From Marsupella aquatica (lineage: Eukaryota > Marchantiophyta): 64,000 bases of DNA. Positions within the stretch are counted from its first letter, which is position 1; each line of letters begins with the position of its first letter. This document shows positions 44,896-56,477 of this stretch, one piece after another. A program made the position numbers and the translations under genes. Under the pieces are notes generated by a model that saw nothing but the letters and a program-made list of their open reading frames with translations, was not told where the DNA came from and made no database searches. Location: NCBI GenBank assembly GCA_973895155.1, contig OZ316898.1:13764001-13828000 (forward strand), written 5' to 3'.

Positions 44896-46516
44896 AGGAT
44901 CCCAGAGGCGGGAGAGTTAACAAAGGGGAGAAAGGTAGAAAACCTCAACAGACCAAAGAACCAAAAAGCCAAAAAGCACGAGGACCTCCATAAACGGGCA
45001 CACTCAGGCTAGTGTAATAAACATGAGGAAGGAGAGTAGAAATGGAGGGAGACGCGAGAGCGTACATAGAGTACAGCATGAAGATTGAAGAAGCAGGGTG
45101 CGTAGGGAGGGGCAGAGATGATGCTGATGAGGATGATTCATCAAGACGGGCCAGGGAAGGCGCAGAAGAGGCTACACTATGAACGAGCATGGCGTAGGGG
45201 ACGATGACAATTCATCAAGACAGATAAAGGGGAGAAGGGATGGACAGGACGGATGTCTCCGCCCACCAACTTTTCAAATTTTGCGCAACGCAAGAAGAAC
45301 TCCAGAGAAAGGGAACAACTGGTGTAGCCCTTTCGCGGAGATTCGATTCCGCCTGTAGCTTCACAGATGCTCCTTCTTCTTCTTCCTGACTTGTGAAGAA
45401 GATACAGAGCCATCGGCATGAACTTTTGGACAAGAAATCGATTCACAAATCATCAGCATTGAGTGTGTCTTGAACCCTCAGGGGGTCGTCTACATCGAAT
45501 CCTGTTCTGGGTGATCAGGCGGTGTGTTTCCATTGCTGCATTGTGGGTTGGTGAAGGACAGAGGTTTTTTTGGAAGGAGGAGAATTTTTTTTTGTGTAGA
45601 TTGGGGTAATGATGGGCAACAGATTCAGAAAACCAGGGCGAGGCGATGAGGGTGGAGTAAATTATCTGTGATGGGATTTTATTCAGGCGAGCTCTCTCTG
45701 GCGCGTCAATGCGGTCTACACAATGCACCGTGAGGGTTGCTGGCCAGGATGCAAGGTCAAGGACGTCTCCTACAATCATTTGGAGTTTCTGATCATCCTA
45801 CAGCCACGCCAGAAGAGGTTTTGATTCCACAACTGCGCGAGTACAAGTGAGTGACGATGAGCTTGGAGACAGTCACTTCGTTTGGCGCCCTGTTTTCATT
45901 TTGGTTTTTTTCCGTGCAGTTCTGCTACCGCGGTCGATCAATGGGCTCGCCTTCTCAAACCGCTGTAGCTCTTTCCTTCAGCCTCCATCCTCCATGTTCT
46001 CAGTAGGTAAGTCTTGGAGCCCCATCACCTATGAACTCGATGGCGTGGATGATCTATCTATCTTGGGCTCTCTAATAAAAAGGAGAATTGAGGACTTTTG
46101 GACATGTACCACGGTCTTGGAGCAGAAACGCAACCTACACGTCCGCCGTTTCGGGATCTTCTCCGTCATTTAGAGTGCCGCATATCTTGGAGGCGGAAGA
46201 ATGAATCCGGACATTGGCGCTCAACATGACGACACAAAATGTGAAAATATTCAGAATTTCGTCCCTTGTAGTAGTCACTTAGGGGACAGAGAATGCAAAT
46301 GCCACTTGGGTACCGAATTCATGACCATCAGATTCTAATAATTCAGAAGTACGCATGTCCCCATCTCCAGGGGAACGGATGATGAAGAACGTTTGATGAT
46401 GTACAGTTTTGCACTTTGTAACCCCATATAGCATGCCTGCTACCCTGCACCCCCTGCACCAGGTTGACCATGTGGTTTTGCGGATGCAGACGATCTCACT
46501 GACAGATTTCGAGCCG
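44896..46516. other. Region upstream of the Agenet gene
   Basis: No recognised coding sequence. It probably contains the Agenet gene promoter and 5' leader. GC content rises from about 45000. The minus ORFs at 44945-45190 and 45177-45446 are Ser/Leu-rich without motifs. In-frame ATGs at 46433 and 46484 could extend the downstream protein by 28 or 11 residues. Confidence 0.45.
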
Positions 46517-49500
46517 ATGGCGGAGGGGTATAAATCTCCGTATTCCAGTACAGAAACGGCCAAGGAAATGGCTAAGCGCCTTCCATTCAAAATCGGCCAA
46601 GTGGTTGAAGCGAAGTCTTTCTCGCAAGGATATCGGGGGGCTTGGTTTGAATGTAAGGTAAGCGATCTATGTCAAGCATCTCTTGCTATTGAAAATATGT
46701 CAGCGAAGGCTGCTCTACAGCCATCTTTCTTCTGTTGTTGCTTCCAAGGCTCACCTCATTTTGGCGACCCTGTTTCGAGCGTGGGGACGCAGTATTTCAT
46801 CTACTCCTTTTCTAATTTTATGAAATAGCGGTAAACTGATGCAGATCGTGGAAATAGACAAGGGAGGTCGTAATCAGTTGCGCTACAAGTTCAAATATAT
46901 GCACTTCCCCGAAGAACGTAAGGTCCAAGTCCAAGTCAACTTGCTGCACTCGTGTTCATTCCTTGTCCAATATACTTGTGACGCTATTATGGAAGAAGAT
47001 AGAGAGGTTCAATTTCTGGTCAACTAGCGTCATCAATACCATATGCTAACTCCAGACTTTTTACTCGGATCTCCCTACTAAATCCACCGAAGTTTTTCGT
47101 GGTCTGGCCTGGGAACATTAAGTTCTTGCAATTATTTTGTTAGCCCTAAACCCTAAACCCTCGGGGTTGGTCTTTGCCGACGTAGCTGAAAAGTAGAGGC
47201 ACGATGCTGTCGCTAAATTTCTTATGTCGCTACTGCACTGGCCAGCAAATCCCACTAATCTCGAGTTGCAAGTGAAGATCCAGTATTCTTGACCCCTTAC
47301 ATTAAATGAATGATGGCAAACTGAAGTTGAAACAGAAGTTTTCTTATTCTGTTCGTGTGGAAATGCAGCTTTGCATTGGAGTCAAGCGTATCAACAGAGG
47401 CATCGTGGGCAGGTTGAAACGACGGAACTGATGCTTCGTCCTCTTCCGCCACCAATTTTGCAAGAAAGGGATGTTCGTCATGCTACATATAATGGGATTG
47501 TAGTTGTACCCTATGCGTGGGAAGTTGGAGACTTGGTAAACTGGTGGTGTGATGATGTTTGGTGGGAAGCGACTGTTACTGAAATCAAAGGGAATGGGAA
47601 AGTGAAGGTACTCTTGTTTTACCACGCGTGAAGAGTTTGTAGGCAGTGACAGGCTCGAAATCATATATAGGTTATGCACAGTTTATGAAAGGCTGAGGGT
47701 TTGGTACGAGATTGGGACTGAATGGAATTAAGGCTAGCTAGGGCCTGGTGGGAGACAATGGTCAGCTTTCAGAAATTGGTGGAAGTCGAAGTTTGTGTGT
47801 GCTAGTTGTGCCCAGGATTCTGTGCCCAGTTGCTAAAGTTCAGTAGGGAGGTGGCCTGTGAAGTGTAGGTTGATGTGGTTGCCTATAGGTCAGAGAAACA
47901 TAGTGGCTGCACAAGTAGAAGGTGGGGTTAGATTTTAAGAAGGATCGAAGTTAAGGTTTTGGGAGTTAGTGGTCCTTGTTAGGTGAACTGGTGGTCACTG
48001 TAGCCATGCTTGGCTAAGGAAGGATCCTTAGAGTATCCAGAGATCAGGAACGCACTTTCTTTGCTGCTCCGTTGAACAGTTGGATTGTGATCTGAACGTC
48101 AAGATGGTTGCTAGTTCGTGTGATGGTCGGTCTGTCTACTTTTGCAATTTTCTGCAATCAAGTTGGTGAAGGACGTGACGCATGTGGTCTTCATTTCAAT
48201 TGTGCGATGGAATGAAAAGTTGTGGTTTCACCCTTCATTACAGATAAATCTTTTCAAACCACCACTTGGAGAAGGAGGAGTGCATATAGCAGAGGCACTC
48301 GAGTTGCGCCCTTCATTACTTTGGTCAAATAAGGATCATTGGACCCTTCCCATCTCAAAGGTCTGCACGCCGGAGACATGGGTCTCGTCCAAATGTTGCT
48401 TAGAAGTCCGGTTGATGAGTTGAATCGAGTTCCTTCAATTTTGACAAGTCTTGAAGAACTTTGACTAATGTGCTGTATCAAACAATCGATTTTTGAATCC
48501 AAATAGTTATGGTTAGTGCTGTATGTTTCAGAAAGACAAGACTGGTATCTTCATGTTAATCACACTTAACGTATTTTTGTTAGTGGGGACCTATTCACCC
48601 CATGTTTACAAAGCAGTCCATGCGCATGGCCTTAAACGTGGGACCGACACGAAGTTAGTGCCAAACACTAGCCAACAAACCAGACTCTCTCGAATGCATA
48701 ATGAATCTTGAATGTCGATGTGCAATCACGACTGTCTGGAGAAGTGTCCAGTGTGTTTCCTTGTGGTGGGTTGTTTCTTGACTATCAAGTTGCCACTTTT
48801 GTGTAGAAGAAGGCCAATGGCAAGCCTGCGGCCAGAATTGAGGAGCTATCAAGTACGAGATGGATAAAGGTAGCTGAATGAGTAGAGGTTGTAGCCTTGA
48901 AATGTCTACTCCAGTAAGAGGACATGTTTCTTCTACTCGTTGAAAAGTGCCATGTTTTCTTTGACTGCGGCTCAGTAATCACAACTTTGACAAATTTTCT
49001 GATAATATTCCATTTCCCTACAAGTATCTCCCCTTGCAATTCGCTCAACTGCTATATAGTGATCTAAGGTTGGCGACTTAGCTGATAGTTTTGCTGTTTC
49101 GCATGTTGATTCTTTCATTGTTTCATTTTTTGTTGTTGATGGGATGTTGAAACTCTATGTTCTGACGATGGGCAATGTGGATGAACAGGTATCAGGACAA
49201 GTGAAGCATTTAATGCTTGCCACACCTCCCCTATCTGTCAAGGTGGAGCTGATGGATCAAACAAGGGATTCAGGTACATCCTCAACGAGTAGGTTTGCAA
49301 GGAACATCCTGGAATGTCGTGTACTTGGTTCAGGTTCATCTAACATCGGAGTTGGTTTCTTAGGAGTTGCCTGGGGAGTTTCAATGTTGGTGGGCTAATG
49401 AGGAGCATTGTCCACGAATCTAGAATGAGTAGATCTGTAACAATCAACCGATCTGATCTGGACAAATGCCTAGACCCTGCAGTGTTGAGTCAAGTACTAG

Positions 49501-50783
49501 CAAATTTGGTTTTGAAGCTGATGCATGAGCCACAACATTGTCAGATAGGTTTGTTAATAAACGTGTAGGAATCTCGCACATTGTTTCGAAGCGAGGAAAG
49601 AGGCTTGGTAGGTAGGTTGATTCATTCCCAGATTTTGTTTTCAAACTGAGATAGAAAAACTTTACAAGCAAGTCACTCGACCATCATACAGCTTCAGTTG
49701 TAGCCTATTTGTATCTAAAGTAGAAGATAAATTTTGAAGTGCTCGGTGTTTATAGCAATGTGTCCCTCGATATCCCTAAACCTTTAAGATCACAGAGTAA
49801 TTTCTCAAGCTTCGTGGCAAACTGAAGATAGTGGGACCAAAGGCGAAGTAGGTGGCACATAGCAATCTAAACAGAGTATCAATTCCCTCATAGCAGTCCC
49901 ATACCACCTTTACCTTCTTTTGTCTTTACCTTTCCACATCGTATCCCTTGCCAAACCACGGTCAGGATCACCTAGACTCTTCATGGGAACAGGAAAAGCC
50001 GAGAAAACTTAATGGCATAGCCTCGGGAGCTGGTTTATCCGCAGTGCTTTACAGCAGAAGTAGGTGATGAATGGCATTTCCTGTTGACCCGTGAGAGGCA
50101 CTCTAGAATGGAGTCATCATCTATCTCTCCCTCACACTGGTCGTGAACTATGTGGTAAGAAAGAGAGCATGATCGCACCTATAGATCACATGAAAGGTCT
50201 CCAGTCATTGGGTCATCAAGTTTACAGCTCCATTGTCTTTCGGTCCATTTTTCCCACGAATTAGGGTTTAAGAAAATCCATTCATTGTTCTCTATTGAAT
50301 CGCGAAAGCACTCGTGCCTGAGCTGGAATTTCCAGCCTTTATTGTAGTGTGCTTGGGTAGTTTCTCCAGCTATCGCCAACTTGTGCTGAATAGTTTGCAA
50401 TGTTCTTTATGATGTGCACAGATGGTACTCATCTAGATCCTGGGACGGTTCCATCTCTGGAAGCTCTCCGGAGAGCAACAGAACCACTTGGAAATGCCGC
50501 AGAAACAAATTATGGGGAGGGAAGCCCATTTAGTCTCTCACCTCAAGAGATGAATCGGCAGGACAACTGCACTAGCAGTGGGACTTTGGACGATGATTCA
50601 GAAGACATATCCAATGCCATGCTGTTAAAGAGGCAACAATTCAAGCGACACATCAGAAAATTTAAGATGTATCGCAAGTACATAAACAGAGCTATTGATT
50701 TGGACAGGAGGAGGAGATTCAAGAAACACATTTTTGCAGACTGTAAAATAATTGATTCATCTGAGGAAAGTGATGGAAACTAG
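46517..50783 (+). CDS. Agenet (plant Tudor-like) domain protein
   Basis: Six exons: 46517-46657, 46845-46917, 47369-47607, 48244-48360, 49189-49273 and 50422-50783. Splice sites and phases (0, 1, 0, 0, 1) close to 338 residues. Agenet domains belong to the Tudor-like fold and bind modified histone tails or act in chromatin and transport roles; the partner here is unknown. Unit 1 is LPFKIGQVVEAKSFSQGYRG with AWFECK, then YKFKYMHFPEE, LHWSQAYQQ and LMLRPLPPP. Unit 2 is YAWEVGDLVNWWCDDVWWEA, TVTEIKGNGKVK, KPPLGEGGVHI and LELRPSLLWS. Both follow the usual paired Agenet layout. The tail is Ser/acid-rich with a basic cluster (RRRRFKKHIF), a possible nuclear signal. The exon 2 donor GTAAGG at 46918 was chosen because it alone restores phase. 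The start is uncertain (46433 or 46484 also in frame). Exons 5-6 have no homology support beyond phase. Confidence 0.8.
47144..47161. repeat. Telomere-type tract in Agenet intron 2
   Basis: CCCTAAACCCTAAACCCT, about 2.5 copies of the plant telomere repeat. Similar short tracts occur at 14022-14036 and 63875-63888. Such telo-box motifs are common in plant leaders and first introns and are bound by Myb-like factors; function here is inference. Confidence 0.7.
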
Positions 50784-53510
50784 AGGATTTACTGTGATGG
50801 GAAGCTACGTTCTGGGATAGGGTTAGAACTTGGCAGTTATGATTGTGCGACAACTAGTGGCAGAGCATTTTCTAGGAGGGAGCTTTATTCATGTGCTGAT
50901 TTGAGTGCCCTGTAGTACTGCGCAAGTATAGATTGTAAAGCACGTATAGAATGCAACAAGGAAAAGGTAGCAGCTGCTTGCGATACACAGATGATCTTGG
51001 ATAAACAGTGACTGCCACAGACATGTCTCGGCAAGGTCGCTCCTATTCACAGTGCTTTTTGCCTTTATCTGCAAATGTCTCTGAAAATGGAGCAGGATCA
51101 GTGTGGCCAGCAATTTGTGGATGTAAGCCAATTTTGACTGAATTCCAGTTCGTGATTCGTCAAGAACTGCTTTTTTCTGGGGCTTGAAAGTTTTTTGAGA
51201 TTGCTGTTACTGATTCATGTCCGAGTCACAGTAGATTGTTCTGCGGATTTCGATAAAAGACATCAGCTTCATTGAATGCTAAGTGCCCTGCATACTTACC
51301 GGAGAGGTGGATGTGCGATGGTCGCTTGAAGAGTCCTTTAAATACGGTGGAGCATGGTACTGAAAGCATGTCAGTTGATACATGACCACCAATCAGATCG
51401 CCAGTGGATTGTGCGTTCTCTTCCACTTGATTATGGGATTCTCAGGCCCTGATGGAATTAAAGTAATGCAAGTCAAGGAACTGGGGTCATCAGCGAACGT
51501 ATGACAATACCAAGAACACCTTACAATTTATCGTCTTCATGCCCCTCCATCTCCTATGGCAAAGCAGAAGTCAGATCTGAAGCCATCCATGCACGGGAGC
51601 TTGAGGTTCTGTTTGCACTAAAAGGAGAACGATTATGAAATTTCAACACTGATTAATTGTGACCATCCAAGTACTAAAATCATCTTCCTTGTACTAAATC
51701 TTCACTTCCTCCTCCTATCTGTTGTTTCTCTCTGAAAGCACCATGTCGTTATTTCACACTTAAACAATGTAAAAACTTTCGCCACTGCTGTGGAGAATTT
51801 CAGTTGGCAAGAAGAGAACATACCTGGTCAGGCTAAGTACAGGCTCCTGGAACAGTCTGGAGTGCTTCTACAAAAAAGAGGCATGCCTGATTAAAGTACA
51901 AATACATTTGTCATTCAGCCCAGCATCCCTAAACACACCACTAGCAGAATTCTAGATACACTCTTTCCCACACAACTGGAGTTGATGCTGCATAACTATA
52001 TCACAGAATGGGGAATGGTGGAGCCTGGAGAGGCGGTTTTGACTCATTCTGTCTCGCGGGCAAAAACTTGGAGTCTGCTCTGAATAAGAAAGAAGTCATC
52101 CGCCATGACCCAGATGTATGCCGACGTAGATTCTGGCCAAGAGATACTTTCATCAGTCACTTCAAACATAAGAAGGGACCCAATTGCAAAACGTATGTAA
52201 GGCACACTAGGAACAGCCCAATGCCATGACAAAGTTATCAACATCCCTGGGCTTTGCCAAACCTTTTTGGTCTCTCCTTCCCATGAGGTTTTGCAGGTTT
52301 TACTCAAACAACGGTTAACTACTTTGCCACTAAAGATTCTCTAATTGCCAATACTTCCACAGTTTAGAAATAATAATACAAATATGTCATGGTTTTGTAT
52401 ATGGATTCAAGTTTACTAATGTAACCACATACCAAAACTGTCACATATTTTTATACACAATGAAAATTGTGGTGGTATTGTAATTTGAACATCTTCATTG
52501 ACAATGTAGTTAAAAGCTGTTTACTCCAAGCAACCTCTCTAAAAAATAAAAAAAACAAAGAACCATCATCTGTGTACACGAATTGGCTTTTGCATTTCTT
52601 TCAGTTTTGAGTTAGAAAAAGAATTTGTTTTGTAACTATCTTAATTTTAGAGTTTGATGACAGTGATCATATTTTGGAAATTGGTTCTCAACCATGATAC
52701 TTTTGCAAGTTTTTTTTGGAAAACTTCAACTTTGCATAGTATATTAAACTACTCGTCTTGCAGCTTTTCCAAAACATATTTAATGCAAGATTGAAGCCAA
52801 GCCAAAACACATACAGACCTGCAAAAATAGAAGGGTTGTACTTTTTGCTGGCATTTGTATATAAACTGCTGCATTTAACTATTGTATATAAACTGCTGCT
52901 TTCCAACATAGCATACTATGCAGCACTTTTGGCCTTTCAAAATTTGCAAAATGTTCTATATCTCAAAATAAATACAAAACAAAACCCAATACAAATATGT
53001 GAAAAATGAGGGTTTGCAGTTTGGTTTAAACCACCACTAGCCATGACAAAACCTGGATCTACACTAAATAGTACCTTTTCCTGACATTGTGGAGCAAAAT
53101 GGCACACAGAAGAAGAAAAAAATGAGTGGAATGTGAAAAATGGAAAATTTCTCAAATCTTCCTCCTTTAATATAGCTAGTGGAGGTTAAAGTTTTACCTC
53201 CAAAACATTTGAGAGGGAGTCTATTTTGCATCAGATATGCGAAGAGGGTAGATTGCAAATATTTACAACGGGGTTGCTTTGCATATTTAAAAAAAAACGA
53301 AGTCTGCACAAGAAATTAAGTCCTTCGCAAAAGCACGTGGGCCAAACAACTGGAGTGTTAGCAGCTGTGCTCTCATCGAAGTTTAATGATAGGACTTATC
53401 AAACCATATTTACGAGCTAGTATCAGATAGTTGACTCTTTATAAGAAGTACACCTACTTAGCTTCAGCAGATTCTTGCTATCTGCAGGTCAGGAGGACGG
53501 TCAGCCTAGT
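50784..53510. other. Intergenic DNA between convergent genes
   Basis: It carries the 3' flank of the Agenet gene and that of the minus-strand gene ending at 53511. No supported coding sequence is present. AT-rich from about 52300, with a two-copy 27-bp repeat ('tgtatataaactgctgc' at 52856 and 52883). Confidence 0.5.
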
Positions 53511-56477
53511 TTAGCCACTCTTGAGGTTTTGAAGTTCTGCTGTCATATTGTCGATAATCTGGATGTACTGTCTGCTTCTCTTGGAGACATGTGCAGCCTG
53601 GGGTACATAGAAGGTTGCCCCCTGATGCTGGTCTGACTGGACCATCGTTCTAACGAACCTGCTGCACGAATTGTTGACCTTGATGCGGTTGGGAACAAGC
53701 TCGCAATCAAGCTGCCTCTTAATATGAGGTATGGGTTCCTCCTGATGTACTCGCTTTCTTACGGTGAAAGATTTGGGAGCTCCAAGGGCCCATGGGGGTT
53801 CTTGAAGCTCTGCAATTGGTGGGTACTCTGGGAACACAGTTCCCTGTCCAGCACTTTGCTTCCGTAGAATGATCACAAGTTGAGCTTGTGACAACTCCAC
53901 CAACTGGGGCAGATAGAGGAAACCATTTTTATCAGAATAGTATCCAATAACTATCCAATAACGAAACGGAAATACATGAAAGCCCATCATGGGTGACACA
54001 TGCGATTATTCAGCAACCATATGTCGTCCATTGACTCAGATATCGATAATCATATGATTAATGAAAGCAGGCTAGCCTACGTTAAAATCCTTACCTGATG
54101 CAACTCCCCTGTGTATTCTTTCAGGCAAAAGTTAAGCTCTGCACCCGATTTCCTGAAGTGTATTGCTGCTCTATCATATGCCCTGCCACAACGAAGCGTT
54201 CGTTATTTGTTTCAGCTCTGTAATGTTACCAATTTACAAAACCATCCTCAAATTCGATATGACTGTCACGAGAGAGAAATTAAAGCAGTTGACTGTACAG
54301 ACTGGTCTGGGTTGTTAATTAATAAAACCCGATCTAGGTGAGACTGCTACACAAGATTTTTCGAAGAAATGATACTAAGGGTGAATAGGAGGAACTGCGT
54401 GAAATTCAATATGGCTATGTTCAAGCAACTTTCCGAAGGGCGGCGTCTTTATTCCATGGCGAATATAGAAAATATTGACGGTACCGAATATTAGCTGAAA
54501 GAGGCCAACCCATATCAATTTCCCAATTATAGCCTCGCACAGTGAACAAATAAAATGAGTAGACGAATTTGAGAATTACCTTGCGGCTCTCTCTGCAGTA
54601 GTAGAAGCTCCTGCGATCTCATAGACAATGCTCTTAGTCTCTCAAGTTAACTCTATTATGCAGGAAATTTGCATAGACAATGCTCAGAGTCTCTCGAGAT
54701 ATCTGTTAATTATGCAGGAAGAATGACTGATATATAAACTTGAAATGTACTTCAAGCCTAGCCTCTTATAATAAATGGCTGCACAGAATAGTTACATATT
54801 TTTGCACGCGTACCTAGATAGATTTGTTTTCTGTTGTTCCTGCAAAGATTGGTGATGCATAGGTCAAAGGCTGTAGAAGATTGTAGAGGAAACCAAAGAG
54901 CGATTGTCTTTACATCTTATCAAGAAAATGTTCAACAAAATACGGGTGTAGTTAGTTAGCCCGGAAGAGATAATAGATGAGTTGGGTACAGGAGAGAACC
55001 TATTGGAAGAGGGGATCCGCGAAAAACCTATTTGGACCTAGCTCATTCAAGCCAATGATCTATGACACGCATGATGCAGAATTGTTTTCGCGAGACAGGA
55101 GTACATAGCGCTGGGGTCGACGAATGATTACATTAGAGAAAAACTACAGCAAAAACGAACGTCAGCGTCCTTCCCAAATATCCAAAATAAATTGTAAGAA
55201 TTTAAGAGTATGTTGCTGCAGCAAGTGATGACTCGACTCTTAAAGTGATCGAAGTAAAACATTACTTACGAATTAAACTCAGTCTTATGCTGACGATCTT
55301 ACGATCAGTCAGCAACATTTTTTACAAAACTTTGAACCACATCTTACCAAATGTGTGCTTCCCACCTCCCTGTCCTCTTTTAGTGCGTAACTCCCCTGAA
55401 AGGTGAACTCCTTGGTCGAGGCCCATGCCGGGCTGACGGTCTTCTGTAATGATCAAACATGAACAAAGCGAAAGTAGCAATTTAGTTTCATACATATGAG
55501 GTGCAGAGCTAGTACGTATCAGATCGAGCTGAATTGTTGGTTCTACTTTGAGGACTGCCTGCCTATAAAATGGTTAATGCCCGACCGAGAATAAATTAAG
55601 AATCACGATCAATAGGATGAGCAAGCATACTAAGGCCTTTTCGTCATGCCGGTTAGTCTCACATCTTATTTGAAATCTAGAAGGGAGCATACATATTTCG
55701 AACTGGGTGTGCACCCAGTCGACGCCGCCGGGGACCGGATTGAGACAGGGGTGCCGCGTTGATAGCTGATGCTCTGGATGGCAACGCTGATCCATTTGAT
55801 TTTCTGACAGACGCTGATGCTGCGGATGACAACGCTGATACCTTTGATTTTCCGACAGAGGCTGACGCTTTGGATGGCAACGCTGATCCATTTAATTTTC
55901 CGACAGACGCTGATACTCTGGATGGCAACACCGATCCATTTGACTTTTCGACAGATGTAGTAGATGCCCCGTTATACGGATAGGTGTATCTTGATCTGAA
56001 ATCGACGAATTTCCCGATTCCTTGAAGATACTGTTCGTTGCCGCGGCCTGCTGCAGCAAGTTTGTATGGGTCCACGGATGGAGTACTTGACGACTGACTA
56101 CCAACCGAGTCTATCAGTCGAAGGTTTTTCAATGGGGTCTGCACATCCGTCTGCTCTTGAACACACTTTAGAGCCAGTAGAGATGAAAACGAGAGAGCTC
56201 TACCATCCTCCGACTCTAATTCGCTTGCACCTCTGATTGCAACCATTACGCGTGAGTCTTGCTCGTTTATTTGCTGTGTGGCCTCCCCGGAGAAGCTTCT
56301 GAGTGAATTTTTCGTCGTCAATGGTTCGAAGGCTGGTTTCAGTGGTAAGAGACTCAAGAGCTTTGGTCTTACTTTCAGTCGATGTACCCCGTCGCTCCAG
56401 AAAGCAGTATACGGGGTCTTTTCAAGAGTGAATGGAATGGAGCTGCGATACATGTCCGCTTGATGTCCGGGATCCAT
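53511..56477 (-). CDS. Unrecognised gene with a four-copy 16-residue repeat
   Basis: Best model, minus strand: exons 56477-55715, 55443-55348, 54138-54095 and 53903-53511. GT/AG borders with phases 1, 1 and 0 give 431 residues. Exon 1 alone is a 266-codon open frame with ATG at 56477. It has a Leu/Pro-rich start (LKVRPKLLSLLPLKPAFEPL), a middle (GIGKFVDFRSRYTYPYNGAS), then four 16-residue units of the form SVxKxNGSALPSxASA, then a basic stretch (GPRRRRLGA). Exon 3 and the start of exon 4 read CLKEYTGELHQ/LVELSQAQLVIILRKQSA, a probable amphipathic helix. The C-terminal part ends RQYIQIIDNMTAELQNLKSG. There is no signal peptide or membrane helix. I do not recognise the family. Exons 1 and 4 are well supported by length; exons 2 and 3 rest on splice sites and phase only. 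TATATATA lies about 40 bp upstream of the ATG (56514-56523). Confidence 0.45.
55768..55959. repeat. 48-bp in-frame minisatellite, four units
   Basis: Units at 55768, 55816, 55864 and 55912, each exactly 48 bp, share 'gatggcaac-c(t/c)gat-c-ttt-a-tttt-(c)gaca'. The period preserves the frame of the minus-strand gene (16 residues per unit). Units differ by several substitutions but no indels. The plus strand is also open here (ADALDGNADPFDF-type repeat), but only for 74 codons. Confidence 0.92.

Noticed and set aside
55759-55983. Plus-strand acidic repeat ORF (DALDGNADPFDF units) resembling Ca-binding repeats
   Set aside because: It is the complement of the 48-bp minisatellite within a much longer minus-strand exon. 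It is only 74 codons long, and the Asp spacing does not fit an EF-hand loop.
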